43,083 nt of DNA from SZUA-365 sp034002405. Its GTDB lineage: Bacteria > Bacteroidota > Ignavibacteria > SZUA-365. The stretch covers positions 1 through 43,083 of the forward strand of contig JAVFAS010000026.1 in the NCBI GenBank assembly GCA_034002405.1. The letters run 5' to 3'. Under the pieces are notes generated by a model that was not told the DNA's origin, did no database searches, and worked only from the letters and a program-made list of their open reading frames with translations. A program made the translations under genes and the position numbers. Positions 9,330 to 17,808 of this stretch are shown piece after piece (position 1 is the stretch's first letter; each line of letters starts with the position of its first letter).

Positions 9330-9475
9330 GAAAACCACGAAGACTCGACGAGCACGAAGAAAATCACGAAGGTCTATTACAATTCAAACGTCCAGCGGAT
9401 TTGCTGGGCGTTTGTTTTTATCTACAATCCTTCGTGTTGTTCTTTGTGCATGTCGAGTCTTCGTGGTTTCTTCCC
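9327..9475. repeat. Long imperfect palindrome with CACGAAG words
   Basis: Two arms of about 70 bases. The left arm begins TAAGAAAACCACGAAGAC at the aldolase stop codon; the right arm read on the minus strand begins GAAGAAACCACGAAGACTCG. The arms share the words ACCACGAAG, CTCGAC, GCAC(A/G)AAGAA and CACGAAGG, and at the centre is a terminator-type hairpin. Same family as the palindromes at 7055 and 14052. Confidence 0.85.
9385..9420 (+). terminator. Rho-independent terminator of the aldolase gene
   Basis: CAAACGTCCAGC pairs with GCTGGGCGTTTG (12 bp, one G-T) around the loop GGATTT and is followed by TTTTTA. It lies at the centre of the long palindrome and would end transcription from the aldolase gene. 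Confidence 0.8.
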
Positions 9476-9478
9476 GCG

Positions 9479-10699
9479 TCAATAGCCGGTGAGCTCGACA
9501 TACCCGACGCCGGTGCGGCTGCCGCGGATGCGGACCGCGCCTTCCCAATACGTGACCGTGAGCGGGAGCTCCTGGTCATCGCGCACGGGTTCGACATCCA
9601 GCACGAGTCCGAGTGCGGGAATGCGTACCTCCCACCCCGACGGCCAGTGGATGCCGCTGCGGGGAGACTGCCACGCACCACGCGGCATGATGTGGAATTC
9701 CTCACGGGTGAGGGTGCGTCGTTTCCCCGTGGGGTCGATGGAGCTGCCCGCCGAAAACGGATCGATGCCTCCGTTATCCAGACGAAGTTGATAGAGCATC
9801 AGTTCACTCCCGTCGTCGAATTGCATCGAGAACCAATCCCAGCCCGTTTGTGCAGGGTCGAGGACGCTGGTGCTCCACTCCCGATCGAGCCAGCTTGTCC
9901 CCTGCACCGCGAACGTGCGATCACCGATGCGGATGTGGCCGTCGCTGGCGATGCGCGTGAGGGAATAGTAGTATGAGGCATTGCCCGATGCGGCACTTTT
10001 CTTGCTCAGTCCATGATCTCCGTGGAGGATACGGGGTTTTTCCGCCCGCAGGGTAAGCGCGATGGAGATCTCACCCTCGGTGGCACGGAGTTCGACCGGT
10101 CCGGTGATGTCGTTCGCACCCGTCGCATGGACGGTCCAATCGTCCACCCAGACTCGAAAGGGAAACGCACGCGCACCGGCGAGTCCCGCCGTGCCGCGAT
10201 TGAAGCGTTCGAAGGCATGAAATTGTCCCCCATCGATGTCGGTCAGCGCGAAGTTGGCGAAATAGGTATGACCGCTGCGCCAGGCGCTGTCGCGCACGCC
10301 GGGCGCAAGCGCCTGGCGGAAGAATGTCAACTGGTAGCCGAAACGCCGGCCGTCGCTCGATTCGAGATTCCCTGTCCAATACCACCATTCCGTCCGAAAT
10401 TCAGGATGCGGACCATCATCCTCGGGAAAGCGGAAATCCCGCACGACGTCCGCCCGCGCGAATCCCGCGGTATCGGATGTGGATAGGACCGACAGTGCGC
10501 TGCGCTCACCCACCACCGTTGTCGCCGCGGTCTCTCCGTCACGATTTCCGGTACAACCGACGGTGACCAGCATGAGGAGCGGCAGCAGGAAAAGGACGGC
10601 CCCCCGGATAACGATGGCCGCCGCCGCGGCACGTGAAGAGTTCTCGCGGTGGGGCGGATGCGAATACGAATGCGTGCGACGATGCAGAAGCGGATCCAT
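9479..10699 (-). CDS. AttH/CrtC-type lipocalin-like lipoprotein
   Basis: A 406-residue protein of the AttH family (CrtC N-terminal lipocalin-like domain plus lipocalin_9), related to carotenoid 1,2-hydratase and to AttH of the attEFGH locus. Characteristic segments are FRTEWWYWTGNLES, GYQLTFFRQAL, TYFANFALTDI, TSWLDREWSTSVLDPAQTGWDWFSMQFDDGSELMLYQLR and PSGWEVRIPALGL. A hydrophobic stretch ending VTVGC (about residues 32-50) looks like a lipoprotein signal. The ATG at 10699 lies 5 bases after the permease stop. With the upstream permease and ATPase it forms an attEFGH-like operon, so it is likely the periplasmic partner of that transporter. Confidence 0.8.
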   Translation of the reverse strand: MDPLLHRRTHSYSHPPHRENSSRAAAAAIVIRGAVLFLLPLLMLVTVGCTGNRDGETAATTVVGERSALSVLSTSDTAGFARADVVRDFRFPEDDGPHPEFRTEWWYWTGNLESSDGRRFGYQLTFFRQALAPGVRDSAWRSGHTYFANFALTDIDGGQFHAFERFNRGTAGLAGARAFPFRVWVDDWTVHATGANDITGPVELRATEGEISIALTLRAEKPRILHGDHGLSKKSAASGNASYYYSLTRIASDGHIRIGDRTFAVQGTSWLDREWSTSVLDPAQTGWDWFSMQFDDGSELMLYQLRLDNGGIDPFSAGSSIDPTGKRRTLTREEFHIMPRGAWQSPRSGIHWPSGWEVRIPALGLVLDVEPVRDDQELPLTVTYWEGAVRIRGSRTGVGYVELTGY

Positions 10700-10704
10700 A
10701 GGTC

Positions 10705-13251
10705 TTATTCCTCTCGCAGTGCCTGGCGGATGTCTGTCTGTGCGAAACGGAACGCGGGGTAAATGCCCGCGAGCAGCGCCGCCGCGATGGCGACCGCGAA
10801 GGCCAGCACGAAATCGATCGGATCGAGGCGGAGTTGCAGCGTCCATCCGAAGGAACGAAGATTGATCACATGGACGAGCATCAGCGCCATCGCGAGTCCA
10901 ACGGGCAGCGCCAGCAGGCCGGACACCGCGCCCATCAGGCCGGTTTCGGTAAGGATCAACCGCCCGAGCTGCGATCGTGACATCCCCGTCGCGCGCAGCG
11001 TGGCGATCTCGCGTCCCCGCTCGAGCTGTAATGCCATGAGTGCGCTGAATACACCGATGAACGCGACGATCCCCGCCAGCAGCTGCAATGCCAGGGTGAT
11101 CGTGAACGTGCGATCGAAAATGGCCAGTGCGGTGTCGCGAAGTCCGCGATTGGACTGCACCAACACATTCGATGTCGCGCCGAGGCGGCGCTGCAGCTCA
11201 TGCACCACGGCATCGACATTTGCGCCCGGGTGCAGGAATGCCGCGACCGAGCCCACCAACGTGTCGCGCCAATGGGCGCGGTAGACACGGTCGCTCATCA
11301 GCACGGTCCCCTTATCGCTGGAGTAGTCGTAGAAGATCCCGGCGATCAGAAAATCCGTTTCTCCGGTATCGGTCCGCAGCGTGATGACGCTGTCACGCGC
11401 GGGATCGATGGCATGCCGCCATGCAAACGGTTCCGAGATCAACACCCCGCCCGTGTGCAGCATGGGCCAAATACGAGCACGTTCGACGCGCTGCCATTTA
11501 TAGGGACGCCGTTTCGCGACGTCGTCGGATGCCGCGACCAGCTGTAGCCCGCCATACCGCGCGGTCTGCAGCGCGAGGGGGCGGGCGGTGATCACGCGTG
11601 CGACGTCGGGATGCGCGGCGACGCTGTCACGGAGGGCCATCGGCATCCCTTCATTGCGTCCCGCTCCGGAGAAGGGCACGGAAACAAATACATCCGCGCC
11701 GAGCGTGACCGCGAGCCAGTCCTCGACGGTCTGCCGGAAGGAACCGATCATCGTGTTCACGCCCACGATCACCGAGACGGCGATCATCAGCGCCGCGATG
11801 GCAAGGCTGGTGCGGCTCAGCGATCGCGCGATATTACGCGCGGCCATGACGGTGGTGACACCGGGAAGCAGGTGTCGGCCGCGAACAATCAGGGACATGC
11901 TCATCCGGATGACAACCGGACTGAGCAGCGCGGTACCGAGCAACACGAGCAGCACCGCACCAAAGCTCAGCGCGACCATGCGTTGCGGGACCAGCACGAT
12001 TGCGAGTCCGGCGAGCAGCAGCAGCGCGCCAAGCATGGTGATCCTCGGAAGCATCGCGCGAATGCGGTCTTCGAGCATCGCGCGCCGGATGGCGCCGGCG
12101 GGGGAGGCCATCATCGCCTCGCGCGCGGGAAGCAGGGCCGCGGTCAGGGCAGCGCCAAGACCGAGAAGGGCGCCCTTGATGAGGCTCACGGCCGAGACAT
12201 CGATCCCGGTGACGGTCATCGTGAAATAGAGATCGGAAATCGTTTGCGTGACCAGTCCGAGCGCGGCCTTGCCGAGGAACACGCCGAGCGCGAGCCCCGC
12301 GATCGTTCCGATCGAGGACAGCAGCAGGGTCTCGCCCAGCACCATGGTCGCGATCTGTGCCCGCGACGCACCGATGGCACGGAGCACGCCAAACTGCTCA
12401 CGGCGCTGCACGACGGAAAAGGAAACCGTGTCGTAGATCAGAAACATCCCGACGAGCAGGGCCAGCAGGCTCAGCGCGGTCAGGTTGAGCGAGAAGGCGT
12501 CGGTCATGGATCCGATGGCGGCGCTGCGCTGCTCGGCGGTTTCGATGCGCACTCCGGGGGGAAGGGTTGTACGCAGATGGGCAAGAGTGGCCGCGGTATC
12601 GCGCGCAACAATGAGGTCGATATGCGAGAGGCGACCGGGGAGATCCAACACCTCCTGCGCGGTGGCGATGTCGGAGATGATCATTCCGCGCAACGCGCGC
12701 CGCTCGAACTCGTCACCCGCGCGCAGGATCCCCGCCACGGGCATGCGGAGCGAACGCACGCCGCGACGGAGACGCAGTGTATCGCCGGGCGTGACGCGGA
12801 GCTCGGCGGCGAGTTCGCTCGAAAGCGCGATACTGCCCGGGACCGTGAGAAAGGGCACGATGGCCGCGGCATCGACGCGCGCACCGACATAGCCGCGAAA
12901 GGGTGGCTCGGAATATGGATCGACACCGAGCAGCCGGAGCTGGCGGACCATGGATCCTTCGAGAGAGAGCACCCCCTCGACCACCGGGGCGCTCGGACGG
13001 AACCCGGTGCGCCGACGGAGAAATGAGAAAACCGTATCGGAAATTCCGATACCATCGCCCACGATCCGATGCGTGGCCTTCCCGGTGAGGCTGGTGGTGG
13101 ACAGGCGGAAGGCGCGGTCGGCGCTGGTGTTGGCGATGTCAATGCCCACCACCAGCGCCACGCCAAGGGCGACACCAAGGATCAGCAGGAGGGTCTGGAC
13201 GCGGTGCCGACCATGCCAACGAAGGCCCGCACGCAGGAGTGCGCGGTTCAT
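10705..13251 (-). CDS. ABC transporter permease, FtsX-like, double unit
   Basis: An 848-residue membrane protein with an N-terminal transmembrane helix (about residues 18-40), a large periplasmic MacB-PCD-like domain, an FtsX-like block of three helices (about 255-390), more helices around 400-480, a second periplasmic domain and a C-terminal FtsX block (about 720-840). This is the arrangement of LolC/E- and AttFG-like permeases with both halves fused in one chain. Such systems extract lipoproteins or export lipophilic or peptide substrates rather than import nutrients. It overlaps the ATPase gene by 4 bases and is followed 5 bases later by the AttH-like gene. Confidence 0.88.
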   Translation of the reverse strand: MNRALLRAGLRWHGRHRVQTLLLILGVALGVALVVGIDIANTSADRAFRLSTTSLTGKATHRIVGDGIGISDTVFSFLRRRTGFRPSAPVVEGVLSLEGSMVRQLRLLGVDPYSEPPFRGYVGARVDAAAIVPFLTVPGSIALSSELAAELRVTPGDTLRLRRGVRSLRMPVAGILRAGDEFERRALRGMIISDIATAQEVLDLPGRLSHIDLIVARDTAATLAHLRTTLPPGVRIETAEQRSAAIGSMTDAFSLNLTALSLLALLVGMFLIYDTVSFSVVQRREQFGVLRAIGASRAQIATMVLGETLLLSSIGTIAGLALGVFLGKAALGLVTQTISDLYFTMTVTGIDVSAVSLIKGALLGLGAALTAALLPAREAMMASPAGAIRRAMLEDRIRAMLPRITMLGALLLLAGLAIVLVPQRMVALSFGAVLLVLLGTALLSPVVIRMSMSLIVRGRHLLPGVTTVMAARNIARSLSRTSLAIAALMIAVSVIVGVNTMIGSFRQTVEDWLAVTLGADVFVSVPFSGAGRNEGMPMALRDSVAAHPDVARVITARPLALQTARYGGLQLVAASDDVAKRRPYKWQRVERARIWPMLHTGGVLISEPFAWRHAIDPARDSVITLRTDTGETDFLIAGIFYDYSSDKGTVLMSDRVYRAHWRDTLVGSVAAFLHPGANVDAVVHELQRRLGATSNVLVQSNRGLRDTALAIFDRTFTITLALQLLAGIVAFIGVFSALMALQLERGREIATLRATGMSRSQLGRLILTETGLMGAVSGLLALPVGLAMALMLVHVINLRSFGWTLQLRLDPIDFVLAFAVAIAAALLAGIYPAFRFAQTDIRQALREE

Positions 13252-14012
13252 GCCGTTTCGGCTTCGTGTCGTGCCCGTTCCCGCAATGCCTGTTCCTGCC
13301 GCAGGACGTCATCGAGCGTTCGGGGAGAGAGCACGCCATCGCGTACTTCGAAAATCCGGTCAGCCAGCGGCAGGACGTCATGACTGTGCGTGGCCATCAC
13401 CAGGGACTTCCCTGTGTCCCGGGTGAGTTCGAGCAGCAGCCGCAGCACCTGTTCTCCCGTGGCCGCATCGAGGTTCCCGGTCGGTTCGTCGGCCAACAGG
13501 ACCGCCGGATCATGGGCCAAGGCGCGGACGATCGCCACGCGTTGTTGCTCGCCACCCGAGAGTGTTTCCGGCAGGACGTCCCTCTTGTGTGCGAGTCCCA
13601 CCCGGTCGAGCAGTTCCTCGCACCGCGACCGCAGCGAGGACGGTGATTTTCCGTCCAGTTCCTGCGGCAGCGTGATATTCTCCAGAACCGTCAGCGAAGG
13701 AAGGAGGTGGAAGAACTGGAACACGTATCCGACCGTGCGGCGGCGGAACACGGTCAGCGCGTGGTCGTTCATCGCGCTGACCTCGGCGTCGGCGACGGTA
13801 ATGCGGCCCGCATCGGGTGTATCGATACCCCCGAGCATGTTGAGCAGCGTGCTCTTTCCCGATCCGCTCTTCCCCAGCAGGACCGTACAGCCGCCCGCCG
13901 GGAAGGCCGCATGGCAGTCGCGCAGCACCACCTGCGCCGTTCCCCCCTGCGAGTACGACTTGCTGACATGTTCGAGCGTGATGATGGCGGATGCGTGTGC
14001 CGGTGCATTCAT
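13248..14012 (-). CDS. ABC transporter ATP-binding protein (LolD/MacB type)
   Basis: A 254-residue ATPase that powers the adjacent FtsX-type permease. Walker A is GKSGSGKST (residues 47-55), the signature is LSGGEQQR, Walker B is AVLLADEPTGNLD, and the switch His is in MATHSHD. DEPTGNLD is typical of the LolD/MacB/FtsE clade. First gene of the three-gene leftward operon ATPase-permease-AttH-like lipoprotein, with a 4-base overlap to the permease. Substrate unknown. Confidence 0.92.
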   Translation of the reverse strand: MNAPAHASAIITLEHVSKSYSQGGTAQVVLRDCHAAFPAGGCTVLLGKSGSGKSTLLNMLGGIDTPDAGRITVADAEVSAMNDHALTVFRRRTVGYVFQFFHLLPSLTVLENITLPQELDGKSPSSLRSRCEELLDRVGLAHKRDVLPETLSGGEQQRVAIVRALAHDPAVLLADEPTGNLDAATGEQVLRLLLELTRDTGKSLVMATHSHDVLPLADRIFEVRDGVLSPRTLDDVLRQEQALRERARHEAETA

Positions 14013-14051
14013 GCATCACCTAACCACCGCCGCCCCCAAATAAATCCCGCC

Positions 14052-14173
14052 GAAGAAAAACCACGAAAACGCCAACGCGCGAAAAGGAGCCGCGAAAATG
14101 TTTATAGCCAGAAACGCCCTGCTGATTGGCAAGGCGTTTCTTTTTCGCGCGTTGGCGTTTTCGCGTTTTTTCC
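14052..14173. repeat. Long palindrome with central terminator-like hairpin
   Basis: The arms GAAGAAAAACCACGAAAACG and, on the other strand, CAGGAAAAAACGCGAAAACG continue into a perfect shared CCAACGCGCGAAAA. The centre (14110-14141) is AGAAACGCC pairing with GGCGTTTCT, followed on the plus strand by TTTT. It lies between two leftward genes, so the T-run faces against both neighbours. Third member of the ACCACGAA palindrome family. Confidence 0.8.
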
Positions 14174-14175
14174 TG

Positions 14176-15192
14176 TCAGTAGCTGAATTTGCCGAGTTTG
14201 GTTTTCCCCCGGAAGATCCAGTAGATCGCGATGGTGTAGGTGAGGACGAAGGGCATGCCGATGAGGGCGAACCAGCGCATGATGCCGAGGGTCTTCTGCG
14301 ACGAGGCGGCGTTGTAAATCGTAAGGTTCCAGGCGGGGTCGAGACTGGACACGATCAAATTCGGGAACAGCGCGAAGCCGAAGAGGAAGGTCAGCGCCGC
14401 GATGGTCGCGGAGGACGAAATGAAGGCGTAGCCCGGCTTGCCGAGGTAAATCGCACGCGGAATGTTGGCGATGGCCAGCACGTTGAGCACCACGACCACC
14501 CAGGCCCAGGGGATGTCACGGAAATTCGTGACCGCGCTCGGCAGCATCACCAGCGTCGCCATGGTCACGAAGATATAGAGCACGAGAAAGATCCCGAAGG
14601 TGGTCCACATCCAGCGGTGAATACGCTGCTGCAGGTCGCCTTCGGTCTTGAGATAGAGATAGATCGAGCCGTGCATGGCGAAGGTCGCGACGGCAAAGGC
14701 CCCGATCAGCAGGGGGAAGGGCCCCAGCAACCCGAGCAGTGTGCCGGCGAATTCCATGTCCGCACCGATGGGAAGTCCGATCATCATGTTGCCCACAGCC
14801 ACGCCGAACAAGAAGGTGGCGAGCGTGGACGCGACCGTGAAGGAAATGTCCCATGCCTGCCGCCACCAGCGCATTTCCTGCTTGCTGCGGAATTCCATCG
14901 ACACCGCGCGGAAGATGAGCGCGAACAGCAACAGCATGAACGGGAGATAAAACCCCGAAAATGCGGTGGCATAGGCGTGCGGGAAGGCCGCGAACATCGC
15001 GCCGCCGAAGGTGACGAGCCAGACTTCGTTGCCGTCCCACAGTGGTCCGATGGAGTTCATGAGCAGCCGCCGGTCGAGATCCTCCTTGGCGAAGAGATGC
15101 ATGATGCCGACGCCCAGGTCGAAGCCGTCGAGAATGGCGTACCCGGTCAGCAGCACGCCGAGAATGACGAACCAGATGAAATTCAAATCCAT
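14176..15192 (-). CDS. cydB: Cytochrome bd ubiquinol oxidase subunit II
   Basis: A 338-residue integral membrane protein, subunit II of cytochrome bd quinol oxidase, a high-affinity terminal oxidase that reduces oxygen to water without pumping protons. Family motifs are GYAILDGFDLGVG near the N terminus, IGPLWDGNEVWLVTFGGAMFAAFP, and FRAVSMEFRSK. Eight to nine hydrophobic segments are visible. It follows cydA with one base between stop and start, so the two are co-translated. No CydX-like small subunit is seen downstream. Confidence 0.95.
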   Translation of the reverse strand: MDLNFIWFVILGVLLTGYAILDGFDLGVGIMHLFAKEDLDRRLLMNSIGPLWDGNEVWLVTFGGAMFAAFPHAYATAFSGFYLPFMLLLFALIFRAVSMEFRSKQEMRWWRQAWDISFTVASTLATFLFGVAVGNMMIGLPIGADMEFAGTLLGLLGPFPLLIGAFAVATFAMHGSIYLYLKTEGDLQQRIHRWMWTTFGIFLVLYIFVTMATLVMLPSAVTNFRDIPWAWVVVVLNVLAIANIPRAIYLGKPGYAFISSSATIAALTFLFGFALFPNLIVSSLDPAWNLTIYNAASSQKTLGIMRWFALIGMPFVLTYTIAIYWIFRGKTKLGKFSY

Positions 15193-15193
15193 G

Positions 15194-16630
15194 TCACTTC
15201 TTCTCCTTTCCTTTGCGCGCGTCGGTCATCGACGGTCCCGCGTGATCGGCCAGCGAGGATATGGTATCGAGCAGCCCGGTTTTCCCTCCGTCCGCGCCTT
15301 CGAGCGCCACGTCGTCCGGACCGTGCTTGATCTTGTCGTTCATCACATACAGCCAGACGGCGAGCAGGAACAGATAGATGATCGTGAAGAGAATGATCGA
15401 TGCCAGCACCTCCTCGGCCGTCACGGCCTTCGACAGCGCATCGCTGGTGCGCAGCAGGCCATACACGATCCACGGTTGCCGGCCGACCTCGGCCGCGATC
15501 CATCCTGCCTGATTGGCGATGTAGGGCCCAAGCACCGAGACCACGAAGACCCACATCAGCCAGCGCTTCTCGAAAAGCGTCCCGCGCCAACGCAGAAAGG
15601 ACGCGAACAGCGTCAGCGCGATGAAATACATGCCGAGGGTGATCATGATGTGATACATCTGGAAGGGGATCTGCAGCGGGGGACGGTCCTCCGGCGGGAA
15701 TTGATCCAGCCCCGTCACGGGCGCATCGAAATCCTGATGCAGCAGGAAACTCAGTCCGCCCGGAATGGCGATGCCGTAGTTCACCATCTCCCGTTGTTCA
15801 TCGGGAATGCCGAAGAGCCACATATCGGCCGGACCTGTTGTGAAATGTCCCTCGAACGCCGCGAGCTTCGCCGGCTGCGTGCGTGAGACGGTATTGGCCT
15901 GCTCGTGTCCTGTCACCAGCGCCGCCAGCGAGGCGATGGTGCCGAACACCAGCGCGATCGTGAACGACTGCTTCGCCAGGCGTTCGTGTCGACGGTGGAG
16001 GATGTACCACGCCGTGATGCTCATGACGAAAAACGCCCCGAGGATGAAGGCACCGATCAACGTGTGCACGAGGCGGTCAACGCTGGAGGGGTTGAACACC
16101 ATCGCCCAGAAATCCGTGATCTCCGCGCGCGCGGTCATGCCCTCGCCCACGATATGGAACCCCGTGGGCGTCTGCATCCAGCTGTTGGCTACCACGATCC
16201 AGACGGCCGAGAACATCGAACCGAGCGCGACCATGATCGTGGAGAAGAAGTGAACGCGGGGAGAGACACGGTCCCAGCCGAACACGAGAATGGCGAGGAA
16301 GCCCGATTCGAGGAAGAATGCAAAGATTCCCTCGGCCGCGAGCGGCGAGCCGAATACGTCGCCGACATACCGCGAGTACGTCGCCCAGTTCGTGCCGAAC
16401 TGGAATTCCATCACGATCCCCGTCGCCACGCCCATCGCGAACACGACGGCGAAGACCTTGGTCCAAAACCGCGCCATGATTTCGTAATCGCGGTTCTTCG
16501 TCTTGATATACATGCCCTCGGTGATGGCCATGATCACTCCCAGCCCGATCGACAGCGGGGGAAACAGATAGTGAAACATGATGGTGAGGGCGAACTGGAA
16601 GCGGGAGAGAAAGAGGACGTCAAGATCCAT
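15194..16630 (-). CDS. cydA: Cytochrome bd ubiquinol oxidase subunit I
   Basis: The 478-residue haem-bearing subunit, site of quinol oxidation. It shows RFQFALTIMFHYLFPPLSIG with the haem b595 ligand His20, the GTNWATYSRYVGDVFGSPLAAEG block, and the quinol loop GHEQANTVSRTQPAKLAAFEGHF with conserved Lys and Glu. The b558 Met ligand lies in QMYHIMITLGMY and the signature GWIAAEVGRQPW follows. The Q-loop is short, so this is the S-type subfamily. The ATG at 16630 has AAGGATC upstream and matches the family start; an open frame extends 65 codons further without similarity. The gene diverges from arsR. Confidence 0.95.
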   Translation of the reverse strand: MDLDVLFLSRFQFALTIMFHYLFPPLSIGLGVIMAITEGMYIKTKNRDYEIMARFWTKVFAVVFAMGVATGIVMEFQFGTNWATYSRYVGDVFGSPLAAEGIFAFFLESGFLAILVFGWDRVSPRVHFFSTIMVALGSMFSAVWIVVANSWMQTPTGFHIVGEGMTARAEITDFWAMVFNPSSVDRLVHTLIGAFILGAFFVMSITAWYILHRRHERLAKQSFTIALVFGTIASLAALVTGHEQANTVSRTQPAKLAAFEGHFTTGPADMWLFGIPDEQREMVNYGIAIPGGLSFLLHQDFDAPVTGLDQFPPEDRPPLQIPFQMYHIMITLGMYFIALTLFASFLRWRGTLFEKRWLMWVFVVSVLGPYIANQAGWIAAEVGRQPWIVYGLLRTSDALSKAVTAEEVLASIILFTIIYLFLLAVWLYVMNDKIKHGPDDVALEGADGGKTGLLDTISSLADHAGPSMTDARKGKEKK

Positions 16631-16762
16631 GGGAGATCCTTTCAAAAGGTGCTGCGGAACATTAGAGAAGATGATCCGAAAATCCGTGGACGCATGCCGT
16701 GGCCGCGTCGCGCGCACAGGAAGATAACATACGGAATCACGAGTTGTGTTTCCTGTCTGAAT

Positions 16763-16782
16763 ATTTCGTATTTTTACGAAAT
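16763..16782. promoter_or_regulatory. Candidate ArsR operator
   Basis: A perfect inverted repeat ATTTCGTA-TTTT-TACGAAAT lies 11 bases before the arsR1 start, immediately upstream of its GGAAGG ribosome site. A TATTTT -7-like element lies inside it, with TTG 22 bases upstream, so a bound repressor would block the arsR promoter. The cydA promoter is in the same 163-base gap but further away. Confidence 0.65.
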
Positions 16783-16793
16783 ACGGAAGGCTC

Positions 16794-17096
16794 ATGGAAC
16801 CATTCAACGACAACCAGAAACGCATCGCCCGCTACGCCAAGGCACTCGGACATCCCGTGCGGGTCTACATTCTCCAACTCCTTGCCGCGCAGACCTGCTG
16901 CTACAGTGGAGATCTCGCCGAGGAACTGCCCATCGCGCGCTCGACACTCTCGCAGCATCTCAAGGAACTGAAGAGCGCGGGGCTGATACAAGGGGAAATC
17001 CATCCGCCAAAGATCAAGTACTGCCTCAACCGTGAGCGGTGGGAGGAGATGCGCGGGCTCGTCGGGCGCTTCCTGGATGGACCATCGGGCACATGA
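16794..17096 (+). CDS. arsR: ArsR-family arsenic-responsive repressor 1
   Basis: A 100-residue winged-helix repressor that is expected to leave its operator when As(III) binds. The recognition helix region is IARSTLSQHLKELKSAGLIQG. Instead of the classic ELCVCDL motif it has TCCYSGDL with Cys35 and Cys36, plus Cys77 in the wing (KIKYCLNRE), which could together form a three-sulfur As(III) site. This version is common beside Bacteroidota arsenic genes. The start has GGAAGG upstream and a perfect palindromic operator just before it. It heads the rightward run arsR-arsE-like-arsF-arsG-arsP and diverges from cydAB. Confidence 0.9.
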   Translation: MEPFNDNQKRIARYAKALGHPVRVYILQLLAAQTCCYSGDLAEELPIARSTLSQHLKELKSAGLIQGEIHPPKIKYCLNRERWEEMRGLVGRFLDGPSGT

Positions 17097-17140
17097 ATCA
17101 CACGACATCCGTCATCACCACTTTTTTTCGAAGGTATCAC

Positions 17141-17371
17141 ATGGACATCAAAGTACTCGGAACCGGCTGCGCGAAATGTCTCACACTCGAGAAAAACGTG
17201 CGCGCCGCCGTCGCGCAACTGAACCTCGACGCCACGGTGACGAAGGTCGACGACATCATGGACATCATGACGTATGGCATCATGACCACGCCCGCGCTCG
17301 TCGTCGATGGACACGTCGTGCTGAAAGGCCGCGTCGCGGACGAAAAGGAAATCATGACGCTCTTGACCTGA
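17141..17371 (+). CDS. Small thioredoxin/glutaredoxin-like protein (ArsE-like)
   Basis: A 76-residue thioredoxin-fold protein of the TM0996/MTH895 glutaredoxin-like family with the redox pair Cys10-Ala-Lys-Cys13 (GTGCAKCLTLE), the cis-Pro region TTPALVVDG and a VLKGRV strand. In Shewanella the arsEFG locus encodes a nitroreductase pair (ArsE and ArsF) acting on nitroaromatic arsenicals plus an efflux permease ArsG. The place directly before arsF and arsG makes this the likely ArsE counterpart, an inference from order. The ATG at 17141 has AAGG upstream; an upstream in-frame start would overlap arsR and lacks family similarity. Confidence 0.8.
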   Translation: MDIKVLGTGCAKCLTLEKNVRAAVAQLNLDATVTKVDDIMDIMTYGIMTTPALVVDGHVVLKGRVADEKEIMTLLT

Positions 17372-17393
17372 CACCATAAAACGAGGAATCACC

Positions 17394-17807
17394 ATGACTC
17401 CATTCGCACTCATTCTGGCGTTTATCCTCCCGCTGTTCGCCGCGCCGCGCGCGCAGGATGTCACGACACCCGCGGCTTCGTTGAACAAAAAAGAGGATAT
17501 TACGGTCTATTACTTCCATACTTCGCGTCGCTGCAAGACCTGCACGTCCATCGAACGGGTCGCGAAGAATGTTGTCGCCGAGCGGTTCGGCAAGGACAAA
17601 ACCATCACCTTCCGTGCCGTGAACATCGAAGAGAAGAAAAACGAAGCACTCGCGGAGAAGTACGAGATCGGTGGGTCCGCCCTGCTCGTGGTGTGCGGCG
17701 ATACCACGAAGGATCTGACGGCGAAAGCCTTTCAGTATGGCCTGAGCGATCCGGGCAGGTTGCGGACACTGATCATCGAGACCGTCAACGGCTTGCGGAA
17801 GGGTTGA
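17394..17807 (+). CDS. arsF: ArsF-family nitroreductase subunit, exported thioredoxin-like
   Basis: A 137-residue protein with an N-terminal signal peptide (FALILAFILPLFAAPRA) and a thioredoxin-like domain carrying Cys47-Lys-Thr-Cys50 in YYFHTSRRCKTC, followed by RAVNIEEKKNEALAEKYEIGGSALLV. This matches the nitrophenyl compound nitroreductase subunit ArsF family, described as part of a system that reduces the nitro group of roxarsone-like arsenicals. The signal peptide puts it on the periplasmic side, whereas the preceding ArsE-like protein has none. The stop is one base before arsG. Function is from the family and the gene order. Confidence 0.82.
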   Translation: MTPFALILAFILPLFAAPRAQDVTTPAASLNKKEDITVYYFHTSRRCKTCTSIERVAKNVVAERFGKDKTITFRAVNIEEKKNEALAEKYEIGGSALLVVCGDTTKDLTAKAFQYGLSDPGRLRTLIIETVNGLRKG

Positions 17808-17808
17808 C

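Noticed and set aside
11611..13026. Long open frame of 471 codons on the plus strand
   Set aside because: It is antisense to the FtsX permease, has low-complexity His/Arg/Asp-rich composition and no family resemblance; such frames are usual opposite GC-rich genes.
14098..15330. Plus-strand open frame opposite cydB
   Set aside because: Glu/His/Arg-rich shadow of cydB; no ribosome site or recognisable domain.
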